From: Sphingomonas sp. PP-CC-1A-547
GTDB lineage: Bacteria > Pseudomonadota > Alphaproteobacteria > Sphingomonadales > Sphingomonadaceae
DNA length: 64,000 nucleotides
Direction: 5' to 3'
Assembly: GCF_003610375.1 (NCBI RefSeq)
Contig: NZ_RAPZ01000014.1
Span: forward strand, 1-64,000
Shown: positions 37,048 through 46,022 of the stretch, piece by piece
Layout of the letters: each line of letters opens with the position of its first letter
Position numbering within the stretch: the first letter of the stretch is position 1
Position numbers and translations under genes: made by a program
Notes under the pieces: model-generated
The model's database searches: none
What the model was told of the DNA's origin: nothing
Seen by the model: only the letters and a program-made list of their open reading frames with translations

Positions 37048-37275
37048 TCAGGCCGTGGCACTCTTGGCATCGGCACGTCGCAGGTCCCGAATTTCCTCCC
37101 AGGTGATCGGCCGGTCGCGGCCCGCGCACTGGATGATCAGGCCTGCCGCTTCGGCGTCGTCATAGCCGTCGAAAGCCCGGACCATCTCCTGCAGCGAGCC
37201 GCTGGCAACCGACTTGCCGATGTCCTCTTCATTCGCCGCATGCTCGCGCACTACCTTTGCGGGCATATTCCACAT
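37048..37275 (-). CDS. Small hypothetical protein
   Basis: 75 residues from the ATG at 37275; starts at 37317 or 37266 are possible. Acidic and helical, with the conserved-looking stretch MVRAFDGYDDAEAAGLIIQCAGRDRPITWEEIRDLRR. No signal or membrane helix. Ribosome binding site GAAG is modest. The 220 bp upstream to the lipoprotein gene hold no feature. Function unknown. Confidence 0.55.
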   Translation of the reverse strand: MWNMPAKVVREHAANEEDIGKSVASGSLQEMVRAFDGYDDAEAAGLIIQCAGRDRPITWEEIRDLRRADAKSATA

Positions 37276-37495
37276 GGTCTTCAACACGATTACTGACTCC
37301 GGCCCCCGGTGGATCACCGTCGTGAGCCGTGGCGGCGCGGTCGTCCATAGGGCTGGCCGGCGGTATGCGATCGCTTTGGGCGGCGGCGCGGTGAACCGAT
37401 CTCATGAACCTGTTGCTCCATCCGAGCGGCTGATGCGATCGATCGTTACCGCATACGTCCTATGCGGAAACTTCGCCGGACGGCGCGACCGTGCG

Positions 37496-37867
37496 TCACT
37501 TTCCGCCTTCCCGTCGCGTCAGCGCCGCGACGCAACTCGCACGATCGATCGTGCTGCCGTCGGGTTCTCTTGCGTCGAGATACGTCACGCGGGGGGCATC
37601 GGATCCCTTGGGATAGAGATATGCATCGAGCACGCAGATCCCGCTCTGGAACTGAAGCTTTCGCGCGCTGCCTTCGCGAACGTCGGCGTCGGGTTGGCCG
37701 AACAGCTTGGTCAGGCCGGCGGCATCCTGGCCGAGCACGCGTTCCAGGCCGACGCTCGTATACGGGATCGCCGGGCGTCCGACCGCAGGTTTCGCGATCG
37801 GTGCGGCGCAGCCTGCCAGTCCGCTACCGAGTGCCAGCGCGATGGCTATAGTGGTCAATCGCGTCAT
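37496..37867 (-). CDS. Small lipoprotein
   Basis: 123 residues. The lipoprotein signal ends in LAGC, followed by a domain (VLGQDAAGLTKLFGQPDADVREGSARKLQF) with the SmpA/OmlA-like pattern of a loop plus beta strands, and two Cys (GICVLDAYLY, RASCVAAL) that could form a disulfide. It overlaps the EI24 gene by 4 bp and is its second partner. Function unknown. Confidence 0.8.
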   Translation of the reverse strand: MTRLTTIAIALALGSGLAGCAAPIAKPAVGRPAIPYTSVGLERVLGQDAAGLTKLFGQPDADVREGSARKLQFQSGICVLDAYLYPKGSDAPRVTYLDAREPDGSTIDRASCVAALTRREGGK

Positions 37868-38553
37868 GGTCGGCCTTTGCGAGAATACTGGCTGTGGAAG
37901 TAATGCGTTGCCATCGCGGCCCCCAGCACTGGCGCGGCGATGTTGAGGACCGGAACCACGAACAGCCCGGTGTTCGCAAGCCCCAGCACGAACCGGCTCC
38001 CCTTGGTCGTCGCACGCCAGCCTCGCATCGCCGTTGCGTCCATGTGTCGTGCCGCAACCATGTCACCAAGATCGCGTCCCAGCAGCCAGCCATTGACGAC
38101 GAAAAACGCGGCCGCGGTCCCGACCCCGGTGACGAGCAGCGCGATGTAGATGGGCAGCATCACCAGGTTGACGAGCACGACGCGCGCAGCGGAGCGTAAC
38201 CCCATCGCGAGGCTCCGTGCGAACGGCACGGGCCGGGCGGTGCGCAGCGCGTCGGGATAATGCCGAGCCTCGACCGCCTCCACGACCTCATCCGCGAAGA
38301 TCCCGACGACCGCGATCGCGACCGCTCGGAACAGCAGCCACAAGGCCAGGATCGTGACGAACAGCGCGAACACGGCCGCGAGTCCGCCGGAATGCCAGTC
38401 GAGCCACGCGGCCAGTGCGGCTTGCGTACCCCACCACGTGCCGACGCCGAGCAGCGCGAAGACGAGCAGCGTGACGACCATTGACTTGACGAACACCCGG
38501 AGCACGGGCGGATCGGTAAGTTGGCCAAGCGAGAGGAGGAGGGCGCGGAGCAT
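37864..38553 (-). CDS. EI24 / CysZ-like membrane protein
   Basis: 229 residues with about four to six membrane segments. The sequence LLSLGQLTDPPVLRVFVKS at the N-terminus, FADEVVEAVEARHYPDA in the middle and the C-terminal GLANTGLFVVPVLNIAAPVLGAAMATHYFH block are typical of the EI24 family, which includes the sulfate channel CysZ. Here no cys genes are near. Coupled to the lipoprotein gene by ATGA. Confidence 0.87.
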   Translation of the reverse strand: MLRALLLSLGQLTDPPVLRVFVKSMVVTLLVFALLGVGTWWGTQAALAAWLDWHSGGLAAVFALFVTILALWLLFRAVAIAVVGIFADEVVEAVEARHYPDALRTARPVPFARSLAMGLRSAARVVLVNLVMLPIYIALLVTGVGTAAAFFVVNGWLLGRDLGDMVAARHMDATAMRGWRATTKGSRFVLGLANTGLFVVPVLNIAAPVLGAAMATHYFHSQYSRKGRP

Positions 38554-38645
38554 CGGCTCGGGATGGCGCGAGGTCGCGGCAAGGTCAACGCGCGTTTCCG
38601 CCGTGTCCCCGTCGTGTCTCTGTCGTTTCGGCAGCTCGACCTTTC

Positions 38646-38914
38646 CCGTTCCCCTGCGGACGCGGGGGCCCAGCTAAACCACGAGCACCGCCCGAGACCC
38701 TGGCCCCCCGTTCGCGAGGAACAGCAGAGGGCGTCGTTATGACGACCTATTCCAACAGCATCTACCGAACCGCCGAACCGCCGGAGTTTCGCCCCCAAAC
38801 CAAAGCCACCACCCTGGCGGAGGCCGGGGCCCAATCGGGGGACGGTGAAGACGACGGACTGCGCGTAATTACCACCGTCTCCCAATTGGGCCCCGGCCTC
38901 CGCCGGGGTGGTGG
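38646..38914. repeat. Repeats: half A plus B
   Basis: A single family A arm (38646-38674, CCCCTGCGGACGCGGGGGCCCAG) is followed by a full family B (38806-38914). They lie in the 493-bp gap between the divergent EI24 and adenosine kinase genes; the intervening sequence has no other feature seen. Confidence 0.85.
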
Positions 38915-39046
38915 TCTTTCCCAGCTATCAGTCGTCGCTTCGATCATTGCGTTCGTTGCGGCCAATCATTCCCACCCCCCACACCAGTTGCACCAATCCC
39001 CCCCGCGATTTACGGCAGGGCTTTCCCGCACCCCCGGAGTTTCCCC

Positions 39047-40045
39047 TTGAGCACACCAACTTACGACGTCGTCGCGATCGGCAATGCGATCGTCGACATC
39101 CTCGCCACCGCCGACGACGCGTTCATCGCCGAGATCGGCGTCGCCAAGGGCTCGATGCAGCTCATGTTCTCGTCGGAAGAAGCCGACGCGCTCTACGCCA
39201 AGATGGGCCCGGGCATGGAAATCTCGGGCGGGTCGGCCGCCAACACCGTCGCCGGCATTGCCGCGCTCGGCGGCAAATGCGGGTTCATCGGCCAGGTCGC
39301 CGACGACCAGCTCGGCCAGGTCTTCGCGCATGACGTCCGCAGCATCGGCATCGAGTTCGCCACGCCGGTCCGCCCGGGCGACCCGACCACCGGCCGCTGC
39401 CTGATCTTCGTCACCCCCGACGGCCAGCGCACGATGAACACCTTCCTCGGCGCAGGCCAGTTCCTGCCCGCTGCCGCGATCGACACCGCGATGATCGCCG
39501 ACAGCGCGATCCTGTATCTCGAAGGCTATCTCTGGGATCCCGAGGAGCCGCGCGCCGCGATGCGCGCCGCGATCGATTGCGCGCGCGACGCAGGGCGGAA
39601 GGTCGCCTTCACGCTCAGCGACGTGTTCTGCATCTCGCGCCACGGCGGCGATTTCCGCCAGCTGCTGTCGGACGGCCTGATCGACATCCTGTTCGCCAAC
39701 GAGAGCGAACTCGTCGCGCTCGCCGAGACGGACGACTTCGACGCAGCCGTCGCCAAGATCTCGGCACAGGTCCCGACCCTGGTCGTCACCCGCGGCGAGC
39801 ACGGCGCCTGCGCGATCCAGAACGGCGCGCGTGCCGAGGTCAAGGCCGAGCCGATCGCCAAGGTCGTCGACACCACCGGCGCCGGTGACCTGTTCGCGGC
39901 TGGCTTCCTCCACGGTCAGGCGCAGGGCTACGACCTGCAGGCGTCGCTGAAGCTCGGCGCGGTCTGCGCAGCCGAGATCATCAGCCATGTCGGCGCCCGC
40001 CCGATGGTCGACATGAAGGCGCTCGCCGCCAAGCATATCGGCTGA
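39047..40045 (+). CDS. Adenosine kinase (PfkB family)
   Basis: 332 residues from a TTG start at 39047, with GGAG 7 bp ahead. Ribokinase fold; the catalytic Asp and anion hole lie in DTTGAGDLFAAGFLHG, and the substrate-side GGSAANTVAGIAALGG is near residue 63. The N-terminal part (YDVVAIGNAIVDI) matches the adenosine-kinase branch used for purine salvage, though sugar kinases of the same family cannot be ruled out. Confidence 0.9.
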   Translation: MSTPTYDVVAIGNAIVDILATADDAFIAEIGVAKGSMQLMFSSEEADALYAKMGPGMEISGGSAANTVAGIAALGGKCGFIGQVADDQLGQVFAHDVRSIGIEFATPVRPGDPTTGRCLIFVTPDGQRTMNTFLGAGQFLPAAAIDTAMIADSAILYLEGYLWDPEEPRAAMRAAIDCARDAGRKVAFTLSDVFCISRHGGDFRQLLSDGLIDILFANESELVALAETDDFDAAVAKISAQVPTLVVTRGEHGACAIQNGARAEVKAEPIAKVVDTTGAGDLFAAGFLHGQAQGYDLQASLKLGAVCAAEIISHVGARPMVDMKALAAKHIG

Positions 40046-40053
40046 GCGAAGAC

Positions 40054-40109
40054 TGTTTCCCCGCGAAGGCGGGGACCCAGACTGGGCTCCCGCCTTCGCG
40101 GGAGAACAA
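40054..40109. repeat. Palindromic repeat family A
   Basis: A perfect-looking 56-bp copy starting 8 bp after the adenosine kinase stop and just before the bidirectional terminator. No family B partner here. Confidence 0.92.
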
Positions 40110-40123
40110 GCTTTCTAGCAGAC

Positions 40124-40162
40124 AAAAAAAGGGCCGCGGGAGTTTCCTCCCGCGGCCCTTTT
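40124..40162. terminator. Bidirectional intrinsic terminator
   Basis: 12-bp perfect GC stem (GGGCCGCGGGAG / CTCCCGCGGCCC), loop TTTC, seven A on the left and TTTT on the right. It serves both convergent genes, adenosine kinase on plus and the permease on minus. Confidence 0.95.
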
Positions 40163-40173
40163 CGCGTCCGGTC

Positions 40174-41784
40174 TCAAAGCGTTCCCGGAGGCGCCCGATC
40201 GTCCTCGGCTGCCCCATCATCGAGCCCCAGCCCGACATGGCTGCGCGAACGGCTATACAGGAAGTAGATCAGCAACCCGATCGCACCCCAGCCCGGCAGC
40301 ACCAGCTTTGCGGTCAGCGGCAGCGACAGATACAGGCCGATGCAGCCGATGATCGCGAGCGGTGCGACGATGTATACCGCCGGCGTGCGGAACGGTCGCT
40401 TGCGGCTCGGGTCGGTCTTGCGCAGCACCATCACCGAGATCGCCACCATCATGAACGCGAACAGCGTGCCCGCGTTCGAATAATCGGCGAGCTTGCCGAC
40501 CGGCAGGACCGCTGCTGCGATAGCTGCGGCGATACCCGTCACGACCGTGACGACATGCGGCGTGCGGAACTTCGGATGGATCGACGCGAGCTTGGCCGGC
40601 AACAAACCGTCACGCGCCATCGTGAAGAACACGCGGGTCTGGCCGAACATCATCATCAGCACGACCGACGGCAGCGCCAGCACGGCAGCAAGCCCGACCA
40701 GCCGGCCCATGATCGGCCAGTTGATGACCTGAAGCACATGGACGAGTGCTTCCTTCGAGCACACCAGCGGCTCCATCGCGCCGCCTGCGACGATCGCCGC
40801 ACAACGCCCGGCCATCTCGGCCGAGCCCGGCGCCAGCACGCCGCCATCGGCGGTCGTCACCGGGTTCGCACCGATCGCGCCGATCGCGCCCGACGCGACC
40901 AGTAGGTAGAACAGCGTGCAGATGCCGAGGCTGGCGATCAGCCCGATCGGCACGTTGCGCTGCGGGTTCTTGGTCTCCTCCGCTGCCGTCGAAACCGCGT
41001 CGAAGCCCACATAGGCGAAGAAGATCGACGCCGCCGCACCCAGCACGCCGACGCCCGACGAACTCAGTGGGTTGCCGACGCCGTAGGGCAGGAACGGATG
41101 GAAGTTATCGGCCTTGAGGACGGGAATCGTCAGCGCGATGAACGCGGTCAGCGCGGCGATCTTGATCAGCACCAGCACCGCGTTGACGCGCGCGCTCTCG
41201 GTCGTGCCGACGACCAGCAGCCACGTGACGAGCGCGATGACGATCACCGCGGGCAGGTTCATGAACCCGCCGACGGTCATCGCGGTCTGCAGATCGGCGT
41301 TGGGCGTCGCGCCGAATGCAACCTGGACGTTCGCCATCAACGCGTCGGCATTGCGCAACCCGTTGGGAATATGGAAACCGATCCCGTCGAGCAGCCCGGC
41401 CAGATGGTTCGACCACCCGACCGCAACCGCACTCGCGCCGACCGCATATTCGAGGATCAGCGCCCAGCCGACCATCCACGCGAGCAGCTCACCCGTGACG
41501 GCATAGGTATAGGTGTAGGCCGAGCCCGACACCGGCACCATCGACGCGAGTTCGGAATAGCAGAGCGCCGCGACCGCGCAGACGAAGCCCGCGACGACGA
41601 AGCTCAGCAACATGCCCGGCCCGGCCTTCTGCGCGGCTTCGGATGTCAGCACGAAGATACCCGTGCCGATCACCGCACCGACGCCCAGCAGCGTCAGCTG
41701 GAACGCGCTGAGCGTTCGCGCCAGACCCTTTTTCTCTGCCGTCGCCAGAATGGCATCCAGCGATTTTACGCGACCAAAAATCAA
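40174..41784 (-). CDS. APC-family amino-acid permease
   Basis: 536 residues from the TTG at 41784, where GGGGGA lies 7 bp ahead; a TTG at 41838 gives 18 more residues without a binding site. 12 or more helices; the first half has LLGVGAVIGTGIFVLTSEAAQKAGPG, the conserved APC helix 1. The overall layout is like bacterial cationic amino-acid transporters. A polar loop with Cys residues (MAGRCAAIVAGGAMEPLVCSKEA) is unusual and may be external. The substrate is not certain. Confidence 0.9.
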   Translation of the reverse strand: MIFGRVKSLDAILATAEKKGLARTLSAFQLTLLGVGAVIGTGIFVLTSEAAQKAGPGMLLSFVVAGFVCAVAALCYSELASMVPVSGSAYTYTYAVTGELLAWMVGWALILEYAVGASAVAVGWSNHLAGLLDGIGFHIPNGLRNADALMANVQVAFGATPNADLQTAMTVGGFMNLPAVIVIALVTWLLVVGTTESARVNAVLVLIKIAALTAFIALTIPVLKADNFHPFLPYGVGNPLSSSGVGVLGAAASIFFAYVGFDAVSTAAEETKNPQRNVPIGLIASLGICTLFYLLVASGAIGAIGANPVTTADGGVLAPGSAEMAGRCAAIVAGGAMEPLVCSKEALVHVLQVINWPIMGRLVGLAAVLALPSVVLMMMFGQTRVFFTMARDGLLPAKLASIHPKFRTPHVVTVVTGIAAAIAAAVLPVGKLADYSNAGTLFAFMMVAISVMVLRKTDPSRKRPFRTPAVYIVAPLAIIGCIGLYLSLPLTAKLVLPGWGAIGLLIYFLYSRSRSHVGLGLDDGAAEDDRAPPGTL

Positions 41785-41896
41785 CGCGGTGTCCCCCGGG
41801 GATAGCGAGGGCCGGGTCAAATGGCCCCCTTTGCTCAAGCGCCCGAGCCTAATGGCAATTTTATTACGCGCAATCCTTTAGTGCGGTGAAGCTGGC

Positions 41897-42274
41897 CTAT
41901 CGCGCCAGCATCGGCCCGAGCGGGCGCCCGCCAAAGACATGAACATGCAGATGCGGCACCTCCTGGTGTCCGTCCTGGCCGACGTTTGCGAGCAGCCGAT
42001 AGCCGGGTTCGAAAAGGCCGGCGGCGCGCGCGACGGTGCCCACCGCACGGATGAACCCGGCGATCTCGGCGTCTGGCGCGCGGTCGGAGAAGTCGTCCCA
42101 GGACACGTATGCCCCCTTGGGGATCACAAGCAGGTGAGTCGGCGCCTGCGGGTTGATGTCATGAAAGGCGATCGCAAAGTCATCTTCGTACACCCGCTTC
42201 GACGGGATTTCGCCGCGCAGGATCTTAGCGAAGATGTTCTGGTCGTCATAAGGCTGGGTGGCGTCGATCGGCAT
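41897..42274 (-). CDS. HIT-family nucleotide hydrolase
   Basis: 125 residues with the histidine triad HLHVHVFGG near the C-terminus and NIFAKILRGEIPSKRVYEDD at the start, as in HinT. It hydrolyses AMP-N conjugates. It lies directly downstream of hisE in the same direction, with a repeat between, an arrangement common in alphaproteobacteria. Confidence 0.94.
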   Translation of the reverse strand: MPIDATQPYDDQNIFAKILRGEIPSKRVYEDDFAIAFHDINPQAPTHLLVIPKGAYVSWDDFSDRAPDAEIAGFIRAVGTVARAAGLFEPGYRLLANVGQDGHQEVPHLHVHVFGGRPLGPMLAR

Positions 42275-42279
42275 ATATT

Positions 42280-42383
42280 CCCCTCCCGCTTGCGGGAGGG
42301 GTTAGGGGAGGGGCTGGCCATCCCGATCCCGGCGGAGCATGTGCGTCATGCCCTCCCCCGACCCCTCCCGCAAGCGGAAGGGG
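42280..42383. repeat. Palindromic repeat family C
   Basis: The left arm CCCCTCCCGCTTGCGGGAGG and GGTTAGGGGAGGG match, inverted, the right arm CCCTCCCCCGACCCCTCCCGCAAGCG. The copy lies between hisE and the HIT gene. Others are at 45256 and 59881. Confidence 0.92.
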
Positions 42384-42389
42384 GGCAGG

Positions 42390-42707
42390 TCAGCCCGTCC
42401 GCCCAGCCTTCTCGATCAGCCCGCCAACGCCCTCGCGCCGCTCCAACTCGGCACGCACGTCGTCTAGGCTAAGCCCCGCATCCGCCAGCAACACGGCCAG
42501 ATGGAACATCAAGTCCGCCGCTTCCGGCACGATGCTCGCCTCGTCGCCCGAGCACGCCGCGATCACCGTCTCAACCGCTTCCTCGCCGAGCTTCTGCGCG
42601 ATCTTCGGGCGACCCTTGGCGAACAGGCTCGCAGTATAGGAGGTGTCGGCGGGCGCATCGCGACGCGCGCGGATGGTCGCCTCGAGGCGGTCGAATACGG
42701 GGTCCAT
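42390..42707 (-). CDS. hisE: Phosphoribosyl-ATP pyrophosphatase HisE
   Basis: 105-residue helical MazG-like enzyme, second step of histidine synthesis (PR-ATP to PR-AMP). Metal-binding Glu and Asp residues lie in [13 protein letters not shown] and [15 protein letters not shown]. Start at 42707 ([12 protein letters not shown]). Last his gene of the operon here. The gene for the next step, hisI, is not in the window. Confidence 0.94.
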   Translation of the reverse strand: MDPVFDRLEATIRARRDAPADTSYTASLFAKGRPKIAQKLGEEAVETVIAACSGDEASIVPEAADLMFHLAVLLADAGLSLDDVRAELERREGVGGLIEKAGRTG

Positions 42708-42739
42708 GCGCGGCGTGCTGACGCAGCAGCACAGGCGGG

Positions 42740-42916
42740 TCAATCCTCCACGGGCGGTTTGGTCTTCGCGAACCGCTTCCGCAACGCCCGCCGCACGAGG
42801 AACACGCCCATCACCGCAAACCCGAACAGCGCGATGTCCGACATCTCGGGGCTCGTGCGCGGGTGGACGACGCCGCTATGCCCGGACTGGACCGAAAGAA
42901 TGGCAAGCGCGGGCAT
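42740..42916 (-). CDS. 58-residue single-pass protein inside the his operon
   Basis: It lies 4 bp after hisF and 32 bp before hisE. The N-terminal half is polar ([18 protein letters not shown]). One membrane helix follows ([15 protein letters not shown]), then a basic end ([17 protein letters not shown]). The P-E-M, hydrophobic, Arg-Arg layout is reminiscent of PEP-CTERM-like sorting tails, but the length and position are odd. No function known to me. Confidence 0.7.
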   Translation of the reverse strand: MPALAILSVQSGHSGVVHPRTSPEMSDIALFGFAVMGVFLVRRALRKRFAKTKPPVED

Positions 42917-42920
42917 GCGC

Positions 42921-43697
42921 TCAGGCCGCCGAACGAACGGGGGTCCGCACCGGAATCCCGGCTGCCGCCAGTGCGGCATGCGCGTCGCCGATCGACGCCT
43001 GCCCGAAATGGAAGATCGATGCCGCCAGCACCGCGCTCGCATGCCCGTCGCGGATGCCCGCCACCAGATCGTCGAGCTCACCAACGCCGCCGCTAGCGAC
43101 TACGGGCACGCTCACCCGGTCCGAAATCGCCCGGATCAGGTCGAGGTCGTAGCCGCTCCGCGTCCCGTCGCGGTCCATCGACGTGACGAGCAACTCGCCA
43201 GCTCCGAGTTCGGCGAGCTTCAAGGCATGCGCGATCGCATCGATCCCGGTCGCGCGTCGGCCGCCATGCGTGAACACTTCCCAGCCTCCACCCGACCGCC
43301 GCGCATCGACGCTGGCGACGCAGCACTGGCTGCCGAACCGCTCGGCGATATCCGCTACCAGTTCGGGCCGCTCGACCGCCGCGGAGTTCACGGCCACCTT
43401 GTCCGCCCCCGCCAGCAACAGCGCCCGCGCATCGTCGGCAGTCCGCACCCCACCACCGACCGTCAGCGGCATGAAGCACACCGCCGCCGTCCGTCGCACG
43501 ACGTCGAGGATCGTCCCCCGACCTTCATGGCTCGCGCCAATATCGAGGAAACACAGCTCGTCCGCCCCGGCGGCATCATAGGCGCGCGCTTGCTCGACCG
43601 GATCGCCCGCATCGCGCAGTTCGACGAAGTTCACGCCCTTCACCACGCGCCCCTCGGCAACGTCGAGACACGGAATCACGCGTGCTCGAACCGTCAT
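42921..43697 (-). CDS. hisF: Imidazole glycerol phosphate synthase, cyclase subunit HisF
   Basis: 258-residue TIM barrel that pairs with HisH to form IGP and [24 protein letters not shown] holds the catalytic Asp near residue 12; a second Asp is in [22 protein letters not shown] and [10 protein letters not shown] bind phosphate. It is separated from hisA by a 190-bp repeat element but in the same direction. Confidence 0.96.
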   Translation of the reverse strand: MTVRARVIPCLDVAEGRVVKGVNFVELRDAGDPVEQARAYDAAGADELCFLDIGASHEGRGTILDVVRRTAAVCFMPLTVGGGVRTADDARALLLAGADKVAVNSAAVERPELVADIAERFGSQCCVASVDARRSGGGWEVFTHGGRRATGIDAIAHALKLAELGAGELLVTSMDRDGTRSGYDLDLIRAISDRVSVPVVASGGVGELDDLVAGIRDGHASAVLAASIFHFGQASIGDAHAALAAAGIPVRTPVRSAA

Positions 43698-43720
43698 GCG
43701 CTGTGCCGTAGAATTGCTTT

Positions 43721-43911
43721 ACGCGGAGACGCGGAGACGCGGAGACGCGGCAAAGCCGCTAAGAAAAATATTTCGCGCAGAGGCGCAGAGGCGCTGAGAG
43801 AGAGGAAGGGAGCAAGGCCTGACTTCTTGCTCTCCGCGCCTCTGCGCCTCTGCGCGAACAAGTTTCTGCCTGCGGCGCTCAACTTCTCTCCGCGTCTCCG
43901 CGTCTCCGCGT
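43721..43911. repeat. Nested inverted-repeat element (family G) inside the his operon
   Basis: Outer arms of 25 bp are perfect (43721-43745 and 43887-43911), each three and a bit units of ACGCGGAG. Inner arms of 23 bp are perfect (43772-43794 and 43836-43858), built of GCAGAGGC units. A third, shorter arm pair surrounds AGCAAGGCCTGACTTCTTGCT. The element fills the whole hisA-hisF gap. Confidence 0.95.
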
Positions 43912-43917
43912 GAACCA

Positions 43918-44652
43918 TCATGCAGCCTTCGCCACGCTCAACGCCGCCGCGAGATCGAGCCGCCCGTCGTACAAAGCCCGCCCGGTGATCACGCCCTCGA
44001 CCCCGTCCCGCACATGCAACGCCAGCACGTGGATCTCGGCGATGCCCTTCACTCCACCGCTGGCGATCACCGGAATGTCCACCGACCGCGCCAGATCGAC
44101 CGTCGCGTCGACGTTGCACCCCTTCAGCATCCCGTCGCGCCCGACATCGGTGAACAGCAAAGACGCCACCCCCGCATCCTCGAACCGCCGCGCGAGATCG
44201 ACCGCGCTCGTGGTCGACACGTCCGCCCAGCCCTTGGTCGCGACCATGCCGTCCTTCGCGTCGACCGCGACGACGATCCCGCCCGGAAAATCCTTCGCCA
44301 CGCCGCGCACGAACTCGGGGTCCTCCAGCGCCGCCGTGCCGATCACGACGCGCGACACGCCCAGATCGAACCAGCCCTCGACGCTCGCCCGCGTCCGGAT
44401 GCCGCCGCCAAGCTGCACATGCCCCGGAAACTGCGCCACGATCGACCGCACCGCATCGCCGTTGACCGAAGCCCCCGCGAACGCGCCGTCGAGATCGACC
44501 ACGTGCAGATGCTCCGCCCCCGCCTCGGCGAACAGCATCGCCTGCGCCGCCGGATCGTCGCCGTACACGGTCGCCCGGTCCATATCGCCCTCGGCAAGCC
44601 GTACGACCTGACCCGCCTTGAGGTCGATCGCGGGGAAGATAATAAGGCTCAC
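43918..44652 (-). CDS. hisA: ProFAR isomerase HisA
   Basis: 244-residue TIM barrel that isomerises ProFAR to PRFAR. FPAIDLKAGQVVRLAEGD carries the catalytic Asp; LGGGIRTR and IASGGVKGI bind phosphate. Start taken as the GTG at 44652, which overlaps the hisH stop (GTGA), with GGAG 8 bp ahead; a GTG three codons earlier is possible. Confidence 0.95.
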   Translation of the reverse strand: MSLIIFPAIDLKAGQVVRLAEGDMDRATVYGDDPAAQAMLFAEAGAEHLHVVDLDGAFAGASVNGDAVRSIVAQFPGHVQLGGGIRTRASVEGWFDLGVSRVVIGTAALEDPEFVRGVAKDFPGGIVVAVDAKDGMVATKGWADVSTTSAVDLARRFEDAGVASLLFTDVGRDGMLKGCNVDATVDLARSVDIPVIASGGVKGIAEIHVLALHVRDGVEGVITGRALYDGRLDLAAALSVAKAA

Positions 44653-45254
44653 GGCCGCCACTCCAGAAATCGTTCGAGCAAGGCCAAGCCGTAGCGCTGA
44701 CTCTTCTCAGGATGAAACTGCACGCCGATCATCGTGTCGCGACCGATCGCCGCGGTCACGGGACCGGCATGATCGGTCGTCGCGAGCACGTTGGAACCCT
44801 CGAGCGCGAAGCTATGCAGGAAATACGCCTCGCCCGGCTCGATTAGCGGATGCGCCACGGTCGGCACGACGTCGTTCCACCCCATATGCGGCACTTTTGC
44901 TTCCATCGTCCCAGGCTCCAGCCGCCGCACGCGTCCCGGAACCCAGCCGAGCCCGGCATGGGTCCCCATCTCCTCCCCCGCCTCGGCCATCAACTGCATA
45001 CCGACGCAGATCCCGAGAAACGGCGCACCCTCGTCGCGAACCCGCCGGTTCAGCGCCTCGACCATCCCCGGCACCGCGCGCAACGCCGCCGCGCAAGCGC
45101 CATACGCGCCCACCCCCGGCAACACGATCCGCTCGGCCTTGGCAACGACGTCCGCATCCGAAGTCACGATCAGATCGACACACCCAGCCGTCCGCAACGC
45201 GTTCTCAACCGAATGCAGGTTCCCCGCGCCATAATCGATCAGGGCAAGCGTCAA
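44649..45254 (-). CDS. hisH: Imidazole glycerol phosphate synthase, glutaminase subunit HisH
   Basis: 201-residue class I glutamine amidotransferase feeding ammonia to HisF. Nucleophile Cys in PFLGICVGMQLM, His and Glu in GVQFHPEKSQ. The only sensible start is a TTG at 45254 (then TLALIDYGAGN). Its Shine-Dalgarno, GGGAGGGGG, is the edge of the palindromic repeat at 45256. Overlaps hisA by 4 bp. Confidence 0.94.
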   Translation of the reverse strand: MTLALIDYGAGNLHSVENALRTAGCVDLIVTSDADVVAKAERIVLPGVGAYGACAAALRAVPGMVEALNRRVRDEGAPFLGICVGMQLMAEAGEEMGTHAGLGWVPGRVRRLEPGTMEAKVPHMGWNDVVPTVAHPLIEPGEAYFLHSFALEGSNVLATTDHAGPVTAAIGRDTMIGVQFHPEKSQRYGLALLERFLEWRP

Positions 45255-45255
45255 A

Positions 45256-45360
45256 TCCCCCTCCCGCTTGCGGGAGGGGTTAGGGGAGGGGGTGACATAG
45301 CCGCGCGTGCAACGGTCGCGGCCAGGCCCTCCCCCGACCCCTCCCGCAAGCGGGAGGGGA
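45256..45360. repeat. Palindromic repeat family C between hisB and hisH
   Basis: Arms as in the 42280 copy: CCCCTCCCGCTTGCGGGAGG, GGTTAGGGGAGGG and their inverse. Read on the minus strand it ends in GCGGGAGGGGG, 2 bp before the TTG start of hisH, so the repeat supplies the ribosome binding site. It begins 3 bp after the hisB stop. Confidence 0.93.
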
Positions 45361-45363
45361 GCA

Positions 45364-45951
45364 TCAGAGCATCCCCTTGGTCGACGGAATCGCGTCGGCC
45401 TTGCGCGGATCGATCTCGATCGCCGTCCGCAGCGCGCGCGCGACCCCCTTGAACGCCGCCTCGGCAATGTGGTGGTTGTTCGACCCGTACAGCGTCTCGA
45501 CGTGCAGCGTGATGCCCGCCGCCTGCGCGAAGCTGTGGAAGAAATGCTCGAACATCTCGGTATCCATGCCGCCAAGCCGCTTCTGCGAGAACAGGTCCTT
45601 CCACACCAGCCAAGGCCGCCCGGAAATATCCAGCGCAACGCGAGTCAGCGTCTCGTCCATCGGCGACAGCGCATCGCCGTACCGCGCGATGCCGCGTTTA
45701 TCGCCGAGCGCCTGCGCGAACGCCTGGCCGATCGCGATGCCGGTATCCTCGACGGTATGATGCTCGTCGATGTGCAGGTCGCCCTTGGTCCGCACGCGGA
45801 TGTCGATCAGCGAGTGGCGCGACAATTGTTCGAGCATGTGATCGAAGAAACCGACCCCGGTCTCGACGTCGTACACGCCGGTCCCATCGAGGTTCACGGT
45901 GACGTCGATCGCCGTCTCGGCGGTGGAGCGGGTGATCGTGGCGGTGCGCAT
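45364..45951 (-). CDS. hisB: Imidazoleglycerol-phosphate dehydratase HisB
   Basis: 195 residues, the monofunctional form. Mn-binding motifs DIHEHHT-type ([14 protein letters not shown]) and [17 protein letters not shown] are both present. Start at 45951 behind a perfect GGAGGT. First gene of the his operon in this window, and divergent from sspB with 71 bp between starts. Confidence 0.96.
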   Translation of the reverse strand: MRTATITRSTAETAIDVTVNLDGTGVYDVETGVGFFDHMLEQLSRHSLIDIRVRTKGDLHIDEHHTVEDTGIAIGQAFAQALGDKRGIARYGDALSPMDETLTRVALDISGRPWLVWKDLFSQKRLGGMDTEMFEHFFHSFAQAAGITLHVETLYGSNNHHIAEAAFKGVARALRTAIEIDPRKADAIPSTKGML

Positions 45952-46022
45952 GCCACCTCCCATAACGTGCGCCACGACGCATGCAATCTTGACCGGCATC
46001 CGAATGGCGCTACCCAAGGGAT

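Noticed and set aside
43721..43911. CRISPR array
   Set aside because: The short tandem units have no spacers and the block is a nested palindrome; no cas genes are present.
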